This document shows, piece by piece, positions 54,001-64,000 of a stretch of DNA of 64,000 nucleotides. Below the pieces are notes generated by a model. That model was not told where the DNA came from. It did no database searches and worked only from the letters and a program-made list of their open reading frames with translations. Positions within the stretch are counted from its first letter, which is position 1, and the number at the start of each line of letters is the position of its first letter. Source of the stretch: Tubulanus polymorphus (Eukaryota > Nemertea > Palaeonemertea > Tubulaniformes > Tubulanidae); the NCBI RefSeq assembly GCF_964204645.1, contig NC_134034.1, forward strand, positions 3,256,072 through 3,320,071. Reading direction: 5' to 3'. The position numbers and the translations under genes were made by a program.

Positions 54001-57000
54001 CGCGCGTCCGTATTTTAGTTCCAGATGCACCGCATTGGCCAGAGCATGCAGACCACGTGGACCACCTCGACCAATGACCGTCGATTGGAGCTGCGCAAAA
54101 AAGTAAATTGAGACGAAACACATTCATACGTTGGTAATATATTTACATATCAAAGATAGCCCGTTAAATATCTACATGAATTATGCATATTAGCTTTCAT
54201 AATTTACGCAAATATGCATAATTTGGATTCTATCGAGTATTTCGTGATCCCAGCACGGCAGGGATTCGAACCTGATAGCATTGAGATTCGCTGCGGTACT
54301 AGACCGAGTGCGCAGCTTAGATGATGTCAATATTAGCCAATCAGATATCCAGGTTTATTGTAGGGTTGTCCCATTTAATATTCTTTCGTGAAATCATACA
54401 ATTAGCGATTAGACAACGAGCATTATGATTGGTGGCGCAAGTTTTCACGCGGTAAATCTGCGCATGTAGCTGCGCACCCGGTCTAGTGTGGCACGGGTTC
54501 GTGCCGTGGCTGAGTGTGTAGCGATGCTGTCAGGTTCGAATCCCTGCCGAAGAAGGTTAGATGCCTGTGGCCTGTTGCTGTAGAACATTAGATGATCTTG
54601 GACTGCTCAAGATTGGTTTCAAAGTTGTTAGTTTGGCTTTCAAAGAAAAAATTATCCAAGACTTGTCTTAAATCTAGGCCATAATCGTGCATGTGTGAGC
54701 TACGATCGCGTTCTGTTTACCGTAACATTCGGTGTTAGTGCAAGCAACTGTTTCTGTTTCGACGTCGTACTCGTTCATATTCGGACAGTCGCCGGTGAAA
54801 CAAAATCGTTGACGTGATTTCTGACATTGTGAAGTACAAGGAGATGACCAAACAGACCACATCGAAATCTTGTCACTCGCGTCTGTAAAACAATAAAACG
54901 TTATCATTGGACATATTCAAGTCTAAGAATAAGTCCCTAATTCGAATTAAGCATTTTTGATTCGAATTATCACCTCTAATTCGAATCAAAAGTTAATTCT
55001 TTTTCGTGAAACCGGGCCCTGGTACTTACAGACTACTAAGTTCTCCAAGCATTATCTGTTAAAGGTTAAAAAAAGGAAAAACTGAATACACTGGATCTAG
55101 AGGCGATTCAAACCCACACGTCATGTAAAACTGGAGTCGAATTAAACCGACATAACTGTGGATATACAGTCAAATTGAACACACTGCACACAACGGTAGA
55201 ACTGGATGATCTAGAGTGAAATTAAACCAACACAACTGTGGAACTGAATCCAGACTCAAATTAAACCCACACAACACTGTGGAACTGGATCCAGAGTCAT
55301 ATTAAACGGACACATTATTACCTTGAAACTGGATCTAGAGTCGAATTAAACCCACACTACTGCGGAACTGGATCTAGAGTCGAATTAACCCCAAAACTGT
55401 GAAACTAGATCCAGACCAAAATGAACCCCATTCAACTGTGCATCTAGATCTAGAGTCCAAGGAAACCCAAACGGAACCAGAATAAGATTTACCCCACATA
55501 TCTTCGGAACTGGGTTCACTGTCACATAAAAATACAACAACACAACTTGCAAGTATTTGCATTTTTCTTTTAGAGAAAAAGGGACATCGTTCGCTTCGCG
55601 ATCATTTTTGGTTAAGGTTGAGACCTACCGTTTATGCAGGAGTATAATGCTTGTATTTCCAAGATATCTATAGCGCTCAGATCGTTTGATTGTCCGATTG
55701 GAGCTCCGCTAAGGCTGTTTATTGTCGCTTGCCCATTATTGCTGAAAGCATAGCCGCCGAAGTGCATCACGCTATCGTAATCGTAAATAGTCCCGTGAGT
55801 GTCGACTGTTCCCGGCGACATGCGGTCAAAATTGTCGTCTTTTCCTATTTTAAGTGAACAATCAAATAATTTAGCTACAATTCAAATCAATAATAGACGT
55901 ACTGCGGCAAGCGAGGATCAGCTAGGAGTCACTAGCGGTTATTCGGTTTGTCGTACATTGATTGGATACCGGCCAGGCTAACTGAGGAAAGCGAGGATTC
56001 GGCGATAATCCGCCAGGACCGCTGGTGGCACCGGGTAACCGCTCTGCCTTTAATTTCTTCTAAATTTCAACCAAATTCGAGTCAATTTTTCCGATTAGTA
56101 AATCAATTTTCAGTGAAATCGATAAAACTGAGTTAGAACGGGAATCATATATCTATCCAATGACTCGTTTGATGATTCTCGGATTTAGAAGCCTAAAAAT
56201 CAAGATCTAATTTCTTAGCCGATTTTCAATACGGATAACCCGGTGTTTTGTTGCGCCACCTGGTGTTGCCGGTATCCCATTTCATCTACAATTTCAATTC
56301 GAATGAACTTTTCCAATTTATAAATCGACTACTAGTGAAATCTAAACCATACACTGACGAATGGATAGGTAAAATATCTTACGACTCGTACTGTAATTTC
56401 TTTTCAAAATTAATCATTTAATTTAATTTCTGTAACAAATTATTTCTATTTTGTTGTATGATATTGTAATTTCATTCGTGAATGCACATTATCATTTTTA
56501 TATCGCTTATAAGGCGTTTTTACGAGCATCCGATTTTTGCGATCGATTTCGTGAACGATTTGCTCCGATCGTACGATCGAATCGAACGTTCGTAAAAATG
56601 ACGATGGATTTGGCTAATCACATGACATAAATATGGCGACGTTGAGGAAAAAAATGTATGGTTTTGAACTACCCGGTGCCGCCATCTTGGAAATCAAATC
56701 GCCAAATCGCTCGCCGAGCGAGTTGGTCGATTTCAAAAATCGATCGGAAAATCGTGTTCGTAAAAACGCCGATCGTGAAATCGATCGCAAAAATCGGTGC
56801 TCGTAAATGCGTTCCTACGATCGATCGCAAAAATCGGATGCTCGTAAAAACGCCTATAGTATTCGCAAGCGGGAACGTGAAAATCCAGTTATTACGTCAA
56901 GATTGAGCGTATTGATGCGCCATCTGGCGTGTGCCTCCAGAGTTTATTTTACGGTAAAAAATAAAGATTTTATTTTACCGTCCTGAATGTTCTCCCACAT

Positions 57001-60000
57001 AATCTCAACGTGCGCATCGCGATCCGGTCTCGAATGCTCGTGATAAAATCCTGCAAATTAAATTGCGGCTTTTTACATACTCTAAGCATAATTGGAAAAG
57101 CGATCAACAAGAATTTTCGATATAGCCGCTAGTTTTTCTGGTGCAACTGCAAATAACGCTCTTTAACCTCAGCAAAAATGGGAAATATAGCTTAAATAAC
57201 CGCTTTGATATATCAAAATTGAAAAAAAAATGGCAATTTTTTGACGCGCGGTTAAAATGTGCGGTCCTTAATTTCACATCGACACTGCTCTTAATTGTTG
57301 CGTTAAAAAGATCCAATAATCACCGGCAAATACCTAAATTTAATTTCCTTTTAAATGGTGCATTAATGAAGTTAATCAAGCAAGGGACTGCAGAGCTATT
57401 TGATATTCAATAAAAACTTATGTTTTAAAAATGAGCGCAAATTATCGCAACAATGGGGACCTTGAGGGACCGCAACAAAATGGCGCCTAGAAACTGGAAA
57501 CTTCTTTATTGAAGGCAGCGACTATCGCAATTTTGAGTTGCTCCCTAAGACCGAGAGGGAGAAAGAAGGAGAAGCCGATATGACAATTGTTTCGATCTTA
57601 CCCAGAGCATGCATTAGTTGATGTATGATAACGCCGATGGTTTCGCAGCCTGACCCGATCGATACGTCCTGGCCACCGGCTTGGTAGTAAAGCCGTCCTA
57701 CGTGAGACCAACAACTGCAGTACCGAGAAAGAAAAACAGACTTGATTTTGAAGCGCCGGTTTTATGAGTCGTTCAACCAGCTACAACCGATCCACCGAAA
57801 GGAGAAATCCGCCGGAACCACGAGAGATAGGTCGCAAGAAACTAATGATAGAGAGTCCAAAACAGAATCGCAACTGATAACAAAATTCATCCATGAAAAT
57901 AATTGTACAGCGCAGAGATCGATTGTTTACCATTTATATGATGTCACGCCTATCTGCGTATATATTGTAGTCATAGGAGAGGGAGACAGTAAATATTTAG
58001 AATATTCTATGTAATATAACACAAGTGTGGCTCAAGTCCATTATAGCATTAAATAGTTCCAGCAGAGACTTATCACATTGGACTTGTATTTGGAATTAAT
58101 CCGCCAATATTGGACTGATTGAATCTTACGACATTACGCCATAGGGACGTGCGAACATACCGTTTGTCGGTTCGTCGGTATGTCGGTTTGTCGGTTCGTC
58201 GGTTTGTCGGTTTGTCGGTATGTCGGTTTGTCGGTTCGTCGGTTTGTCGGTTTGTCGGTTTGTCGGTATGTCGGTTTGTCGGTTCGTCGGTTTGTCGGTA
58301 TGTCGGTTTGTCGGTTCGTCGGTTTGTCGGTATGTCGGTTTGTCTTGAAAAGTACGCAGCCGAATTACTCCTTTTCTAAAAATGTATCCTTGAGCGGGGA
58401 ACTATTCCACGCTATACTGGACTTGAACCACAAGGGCCGACTCAGCGAACACGAAGGTACAGAGCCGCAACACTTTCAGCGACCTTGACACCAAACAAGT
58501 GAACTAGCTAGGTGCGCGAATGTTGTTATGACGTCATAATACTCTAAATAAACAACACCGCGCGGTCTCGCGATACGCGCGTCGAAGGATCTAAAATCTA
58601 TTCTGCGATGTATTTTAAATAATGTTTATAAAAGAATCCATTTAAAGACTATAATTAACATATAAAACATTTAAAAAAAATCCAGAAATCGATCCTTTTC
58701 TAATATACTATTTTCAAGGATGAATCATTTTGTTATAGTTGTGATTCCTAATTGTAGTCATATTTCCTATAACCGTATCAAAACTCCTTTACGATCGTTG
58801 TGGTTAAAAAGGGCACGATTTCTGCGGAAAACCGCTTTAACTCACCCTGTTCCTTTAAAGAAGCGTAACCAATTTGTATCGCTGTCATTTTTCTCAGCAA
58901 ATTTCAAACACGTTTTTGCTTCGTAACCGTTCATTGCAACCCTGATTAGAATTTTCGTAGCTGTCGAAATAAACATTTTTGGGCTTTTTAGATTCGCTAT
59001 AGACCCAAAATGAGCTTAGACTGGTCTTAATTTATTAGATTGGTTATAGTAGCAAAATGAGCTTAGATTGGTCTTAAAATTTATTAGATTGGTTATAGAA
59101 CCAAAATGAGGTTACAAGATTGGTCTTAATTTATTAGATTGGTTATAGAAGCAAAATGAGGTTAGACTGGTGTAAACTTGTTACATTGACTATATAATGA
59201 AATGCTTTAGAATGGCAGGTGTTAGATTGGATACAGTCAACATGAGCTTAGAGCGGTCGTTAGATTAAATTTATGAAAAAATAGCTACGACTAGTTTCTA
59301 ATCCGAGCCTTGTAACAAAACCCTAGCCCTCTCACCAGTTGCGAGACTAGAATCCAGCACGTAAGGGATAACTCTTGATGGCCAAAGTCGTTGTCTCTGC
59401 ATCGGCGCGGCCCGTTTCGTGATGCTGCTCGCGTGTTGCGGGGCATTTTCGTCAATAGCAATATCTCCTTCCCTCAATTGAGGCATCTTCTCGCCGTTTT
59501 CGCTTTCTTTTTCTGCGCACGAAAGAAAAAGAATGGTGGTCATTGCCGCAATGAGGAAGTCAACGAACCATGAGCATAAATCTTGCTAGATGCGATCACG
59601 GGTTTACGGGACATTTTCTAATAAGACTTTGGACTTAAGATGTAACCTTCTTACACGCCATTTAAGGTTATCGATTCTTCATATCAATACATTAGCTTAG
59701 TTCAATTCAGTTTTGTTTGTTCGACAATCTTGGATCAAGGATACACACGCGTCATGCTGAAAAACGCGGTTCCGCAGCCCGTTTTAAGGCGCCGCCTATC
59801 GCCTCTTGTCATGCAAATGAATAGGCAATTACGTCATAGCAACGTCTCCGAGCGCCGGGGAGTAGTTTTTTTAGCGCATTATGCGAGCGCCTTTTGAGTA
59901 AGCTATCGCTGATAAATTGAAACCAAACAGCCTTATGAATAGGAATGGAATAGGACTTATTATGTCACCTTATCGTACGCCATTTTAGGCATCGATTCGA

Positions 60001-61464
60001 GTCTCGCAATTACGAAATATTACCATTCAAACGATCATTGAATTGAGACATACCTGACTGAGGAAACTCATTATCCAGTTGTTAAATATAAACAATTGAT
60101 AACCAATTCAGTGAATTAATGATTCAGTCGATCTAGCAACTTCTATAGCTACCTTCTGCGTTGATGCCGATGATTTTGTCGGTTACCGTTTTCAGACCCG
60201 CGGCTGCGTACGCATTTATTCTCAATATTCTCAATGTGTTTTTGTGAACATTTACGGAATTAGCTGAAGATATGAAAAAAAGAAATAAAATTTCAAACCG
60301 ATTCGAATTTCTTGTTATTGCTATTAAAACGATATGGAAGATTACGGAAGTGTTCTGAACTAAGCATTATGCGAGCGTATGTTGAATAAACTATCGCCAA
60401 TAAACGAAAACAAAACAACCCCCTATGAAAGATGGTGCTGTTCATTTATGATTTCGTAGTCCTCACTGAACAAATTCGATGCATATGAAAGGTAGAGAGA
60501 GTCTCGTAATTACAAAATATTACCCGATCGAATCCAAATGAATTCAAATGATCGTTGAATTGAGACATGCTTATTGAAGAAACTCATCATCCAGTTGTTA
60601 AATAAAAACAATTGATGACCAATTCATCGAATTAATCGTTCAGTCGGTCTTGCAACTTCTAGTTACCTTTCGCGTTGTTGATTCCGATGATTTGATCGGA
60701 TACCGTTTTCCGACCCGCGGCTGCGCGCGCATTTATTCTCAATATGGCGTCGTGGACATTTCCGGAATGAGCTGAAGATTTGAAAATAACGGAAATAATA
60801 CGATTTGATCGTCGCCAAATTTTCGAACAGATCGCTTTGTACCGTGCGAATATTCCTTTCTGGTGCCTACAGAAACTATCATCGAAAATTGTTAGCGTTT
60901 CAATTGACAAAAATAATAATCTGTTTAGTTACGAACGAAAATTGAAATTCGATATTCGACATTGATAATCTTATATCTTATCGTTTGAATAATACCTCAT
61001 ACCAGCATGAAAAAAAAATATTCGTAGAGGGTTCCAGTGTTAACCTTGTGTTGAATAAGTAAGATTTGACTGATAGTACTCAAAAAATTTACTAGATTAA
61101 TTAGATTAGAAACCCGAGAGTTCGCTAATTATGCATTGTAGCTTTTTTCAATTAATGTGAATTGCGTATTGTTTTTTTTGTTGTTATTTTGGCAGCGGGG
61201 ATTTATGAATCGCAATTACCAATTGTTTTCATGAGCAACATCCATGAAATCAAAGTTGATATCAAACTCATCGTCTAGAATTGTTATAAGGCGACAACCA
61301 TTTTGGCCAACAGTGCATTAGCTCAAGGAAACACATTTCAAACTCCCATTTTTGTCATTCTTATTGTCAGATATTGTATCATTCTATACCGCGATAGTCT
61401 TACCTCTCGCTGCTGTTAAAGTGGTGACGATTAACGTGGTCACTAACGCCGATGCTGCCAACAT
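51030..61464 (-). CDS. Secreted astacin-like protein with TSP1, TSP1, MAM, TSP1 modules; catalytic Glu and Met-turn Tyr replaced
   Basis: Exons on the complement: 61404-61464 (signal peptide [20 protein letters not shown]), 60667-60771 and 60153-60263 (two related 35-residue repeats), 59336-59512 (propeptide LREGDIAID and mature start [13 protein letters not shown]), 57602-57714, 56979-57050, 55629-55844 (rest of the astacin domain), 54721-54882 and 53908-54090 (TSP1, e.g. [16 protein letters not shown]), 53333-53473, 52251-52489, 51305-51389 ([30 protein letters not shown]) and 51030-51205 (TSP1, then stop). Nearly all junctions are phase 1. The zinc-site segment reads [19 protein letters not shown] where the family has HExxHxxGxxH, and the Met-turn reads SVMHF where it has SVMHY. 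Zinc ligands are kept. One exon between 57.7 and 59.3 kb (the CIxF segment) was not found. Probably a secreted, catalytically inactive astacin. Confidence 0.82.
51440..51915. repeat. 108-bp tandem repeat in the last MAM intron
   Basis: Four clear units start near 51461, 51569, 51677 and 51785, each containing 'ttttcaattaaaaatgtctc' and 'gtgtggacgatcagtttttg'. Decayed units continue to about 52110, and a related stretch lies near 53540-53640. Confidence 0.9.
52862..53028 (-). mobile_element. tRNA-derived SINE
   Basis: On the minus strand 'ggagcggtgtggccgagtg' (A-box-like) is followed by 'gagttcgaatcccat' (B-box-like) at tRNA spacing with a Ser/Leu-like long variable region. The acceptor stem does not pair and a non-tRNA tail follows, so it is a SINE rather than a functional tRNA gene. 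Confidence 0.65.
54255..54550. mobile_element. Foldback element with tRNA-like termini, copy 3
   Basis: Left end 'cggcagggattcgaacctga', right end 'caggttcgaatccctgccg', preceded by 'gtggctgagtgtgtagcg'. Inner 'agccaatcagatatcc' and 'cattatgattgg' also pair. It lies in the intron between the two TSP1 exons. Confidence 0.8.
55070..55500. repeat. Degenerate tandem repeat of about 50 bp
   Basis: About nine diverged units of 'aactggatctagagtcgaat' followed by 'taaacccacacaactgtgg'. It lies in the intron between the last astacin exon and the first TSP1 exon. Confidence 0.85.
55940..56390. repeat. Dispersed repeat shared with 41380-41705
   Basis: It shares 'aagcgaggattYRgcgataa', 'ttttccgattagtaaatcaa' and a terminal 'gttgcgccacctggtgttgc' with the other copy. 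Each end carries a CTCF-like core. No coding sequence is seen. Confidence 0.6.
56512..56855. mobile_element. MITE with perfect 36-bp terminal inverted repeats
   Basis: It begins 'aggcgtttttacgagcatcc' and ends 'ggatgctcgtaaaaacgcct', continuing inward through 'gatttttgcgatcgat' on both sides. Internal sequence is rich in GATCG motifs. No transposase. It lies in the astacin intron between exons 56979-57050 and 55629-55844. Confidence 0.85.
58160..58345. repeat. 8-bp minisatellite (CGGTNNGT)n with higher-order order
   Basis: About 22 units of CGGTTTGT, CGGTTCGT and CGGTATGT. The variants follow a recurring TATG-TTTG-TTCG-TTTG order rather than a random one. Open frames across it (VGLSVCRF repeats) are artefacts. 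Confidence 0.93.
59000..59270. repeat. Degenerate ~60-bp repeat ('gattggttatagaaccaaaatgag')
   Basis: Four diverged units of 'ttattagattggttatagaa' plus 'ccaaaatgagcttagactgg'. The reverse complement is dispersed at about 18370-18440 and 61730-62060, so it is an interspersed family tandemly expanded here. Confidence 0.7.
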
Positions 61465-62493
61465 TGTAGTCGCTTCGAATCTCGACCTTTGGATAACTAC
61501 AAAGATACGGAGAAAAATTATCTTAACGCAACGACAAAAAGTGATTTGTGAAACCACTAGGTTCGCGTGTGATGCTGGACCCAGTTCAGTATTTTTGAGT
61601 AGACTGTGCGTTCGAATTGCCAGTTTACATTAGATTTCGTCCTTTACTATTTATTCTAAAAGTTGAAAATGCAATTTGACTCTAGAATACTCCGCAGTCG
61701 TGGTTGAGGTTTGAAAAGTTAATTTAAGACCACCTTAGTTCTATATAAGGCTTAACAAAAACGATACCTTGTTTCTCGGCAGCGGCCGGGTCATTTTTGT
61801 ACAATACGATAAAATTCATAAACAGTTCATTTCTATAGCGGCCGGGTCTGTTATGGTAAAATTGATCACGATTTTAAAAAAAAGTAATGTATAGGGTAGA
61901 TAGGCGGCCGGCCGGGTCAACATTTAAGCTCAGCAGAGCGGAGAAACAAGGTATCATTTTTTTTAGCCTAATCAATCTAACAACTTAAAGACCAGTCTTA
62001 GTTCATTTTCGTTCTATAGTCAATCAAACGACCAGTCTCACTACTTACAACCAATTCTAGACTATAAATTCATGACTGCGCTACTGTGCCCAAATGTATG
62101 TGACCGCCAATGTAACACCACGAAATTGCCAGCCTGTCTTCATATTGGAAAAATCCTATAATCATTACCTCCCTATTCTACACGTGGATTACTTGGAAAT
62201 ATAGGCGCGTCTTGTAGAACATACTTATTAGACTTTGAGCAATGTAAATAATCTACTTAGCAATATTGTCTTCAATCGATTTGGACACAAAAAAAACTTC
62301 CGTATTTCTACATCAATAAATAATGGCTGGGTGTATATCAACTACGTGTCGTACTATAGAACGAAGGGTTCTTGAAGGAATTTTACCAAGTTCTTCGATT
62401 CCGTAAACAAGAAATTCTGTGAATTAGCCTGACCACCCGTAACTATATATCTTAACTTCGATTTCCAATTCCAAAAACAAACCCGCTCAAGTT
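61465..62493. other. Intergenic region upstream of the astacin gene
   Basis: No gene is recognised. It contains a fragment of the 'ctatagccaatctaacaac' dispersed repeat and three 'gcggccgggtc' motifs (about 61785, 61840, 61905) of unknown meaning. Confidence 0.4.
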
Positions 62494-62940
62494 TCATTTC
62501 CGACAGGCGGGTTTGTAAAGAGACACGCCAGATATAAAATCAAACCAGCCGATAAAATGAACTCGAGGGATAATCATCCCTGCGTATTTCAAGTTAAAAT
62601 AGATGAAAAATCCGATAGCATAGATATTTGTCTTCGAAAACCGAGAACCGAATGACTTAATGCGGAAAGGAACAAACAAACATAGACAACCCACAATCAA
62701 AAGAGAGAATCGAAAGACGGTTTTGACGGTTGCTTTGAGCCATTCAGAAATATCTTCTTTTTCTTTCGGCCCATAGCATTCGAGTTGGACCAGCGATCTT
62801 AAAAAAAGTTTTATTCGATCGTTGGTTACATCGTTCGAAAAAACGTACCTTATATTAAGAATAGCCTGAGTTGATGTTGCTCCGTATTTTACAAACCCAG
62901 AACAGAACCGACAGTCGGCAGTCTGGTGGTTTAGAATCAT
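62494..62940 (-). CDS. Unidentified membrane-protein ORF or exon
   Basis: An open frame of 148 residues from an ATG at 62940. Two hydrophobic stretches are visible (VFRFSLLIVGCLCLFVPF, about residues 75-92, and IYAIGFFIYFNLKYAGMII, about 105-125) after an acidic hydrophilic segment (YGPKEKEDISEW). A strong donor AG|GTACGT within ILNIRYVFS, and an acceptor-like TTTTTTTAAG about 40 bp further on, leave the exon structure open. A TATA-like 'tatttatatagtc' lies near 63112-63124 on the same strand. No family is recognised. Confidence 0.35.
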   Translation of the reverse strand: MILNHQTADCRFCSGFVKYGATSTQAILNIRYVFSNDVTNDRIKLFLRSLVQLECYGPKEKEDISEWLKATVKTVFRFSLLIVGCLCLFVPFRIKSFGSRFSKTNIYAIGFFIYFNLKYAGMIIPRVHFIGWFDFISGVSLYKPACRK

Positions 62941-63697
62941 TTTTATTTAGGCGCGTATCAGGCCGCGGCACCTGCGTCACATCGGACTTTTCTTTTATTG
63001 CATATTCTAATATCCGCTATCAATACTTCCACTGTTTTCTAATCTACTCAAGTTTTTATCGACGTATCCCAGGCATTCTTCGTACGTATTGCGCGGCGGG
63101 TCTAGAAGGAGACTATATAAATATAGATTGATGCCTTAATCAATTTTTACTGAACGGACTATGCGACATCTGTTAGTGAAGTGTTCGAGTAGCGTGTTAC
63201 CATAAAATACGTCCAATATTGATAGAAAAAAATTAAGTTTGCAATAACATAAAATCCGCATCCTGGAGATTTAGCGAAACGAATATATCATACGTCATCC
63301 TTTATTTGTTACTTGAGGGTTCGAGGATTATACTAAAAAAAACAAGAAAACGTCTATCGAGTATTATACTAAAAAAGACAAAAAAGTCCAATATGGCCAG
63401 GGATAAAGCACGTTCGTATTAACATAAAATCTGCATCCCGGAGATTTAGCAATTCGTGGCAGAAATGAACTATAAAAACAAATCGCGTGTTTAGATTCAC
63501 TCGATCATTTCATTTGTAATATCTTTATTCGCGTATGAAATGAATTTCTATGTGAACTAATCCAGCGTCGATCTTAGCATCATCGTTATCACCGTCGTTA
63601 TAATTTTTTATAGATGATTATCCGTTATTTCATCTGGAAGCCTATATTCGCTCGCATACATAATATCAGACCGACTGCAGGTGTCTGCGTTTCATAT
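62941..63697. other. Intergenic, nothing recognised
   Basis: AT-rich sequence with a short duplicated motif ('acataaaatcYgcatccYgg' at about 63249 and 63423). No coding sequence or known element is supported. Confidence 0.4.
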
Positions 63698-63790
63698 GAT
63701 TAGCGTCATCAGTAGCTCGGTAGGATAAGGCGTAACACCATCAGTGCTGAATGACGAGAAGGTTCGAGTCCTACTAGTCCAAGAGCTAGC
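63698..63790 (+). mobile_element. tRNA-like SINE head
   Basis: An A-box-like 'cagtagctcggtaggataag' and B-box-like 'aggttcgagtcctac' at tRNA-like spacing. The 5' and 3' ends do not form an acceptor stem and there is no CCA context, so a tRNA-derived SINE is more likely than a tRNA gene. Confidence 0.5.
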
Positions 63791-64000
63791 TACGGGTTGT
63801 TTCTATCCATAAGACTTAGAAAGTATGTTTGGTCCAGCGGACAGGCATATTACTGAGTACTTTAACTGGCTCTAAGCCGGGGATGGGCCACCTGCAGCCT
63901 TTAAGATTTAGGGGTTTAGGGTGTGTGTATTTAACCGATTTTACTGACAAAATTTTCCGGGGGTAAATGGGTTCCAGCTAATTCCTAATGGCCAACGTGC

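Noticed and set aside
58119-58488. Frames with repeated VGLSVCRF
   Set aside because: Translation of the 8-bp minisatellite.
63698-63790. Possible functional tRNA gene
   Set aside because: There is no acceptor-stem complementarity; a SINE head is more likely.

Overview
The window is metazoan nuclear DNA. It has spliced genes with GT/AG introns, rhodopsin-type GPCRs, ionotropic glutamate receptor (iGluR) exons, a modular astacin/TSP1/MAM secreted protein, a LINE, a DIRS-type remnant, a solo LTR and many short foldback elements and microsatellites. The gene content and repeat load suggest a marine invertebrate, perhaps a spiralian. That is an inference; no single feature fixes the species.

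Layout. 0-6 kb: two nearly identical intronless peptide-receptor-like GPCR genes face each other tail to tail in an inverted duplication. 8.5-14.1 kb: a four-exon cyclophilin A-type gene whose introns hold a LINE fragment, a foldback element and a perfect AT-cored palindrome. 14.1-17.4 kb: transposon debris. 17.4-37.6 kb: a tandem triplication of a unit of about 5.3 kb (copies A, B, C). Each unit carries, on the minus strand, the ligand-binding/pore half of an iGluR gene followed by a three-exon EF-hand gene. Copy A is enlarged by a 5'-truncated LINE. 37.6-39.6 kb: a DIRS-like remnant (SR-rich gag-like ORF plus tyrosine recombinase). 39.9-40.5 kb: a second AT-cored palindrome. 42-45.4 kb: minus-strand signal-peptide and amino-terminal-domain (ATD) exons of an iGluR, placed as the 5' half of the copy C gene. 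48.2-49.0 kb: a solo LTR nested in a foldback element. 49.1-50.1 kb: a third GPCR. 51.0-61.5 kb: a minus-strand gene for a secreted astacin-TSP1-TSP1-MAM-TSP1 protein. 62.5-62.9 kb: an unidentified membrane-protein ORF.

How the parts relate. The triplication breakpoint lies inside an iGluR intron, so only copy C can still be linked to an ATD. Copies A and B are headless 3' halves. Copy A is clearly a pseudogene, copy C has a shifted splice acceptor, and copy B keeps open, phase-compatible exons. The EF-hand partner stays open in all three copies.

The most unusual coding feature is the astacin. Its zinc histidines are kept, but the catalytic glutamate of HExxH is glutamine and the Met-turn tyrosine is phenylalanine. 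All recognised exon phases still agree, which points to a maintained pseudoprotease rather than a decayed gene, although one catalytic-domain exon was not found.
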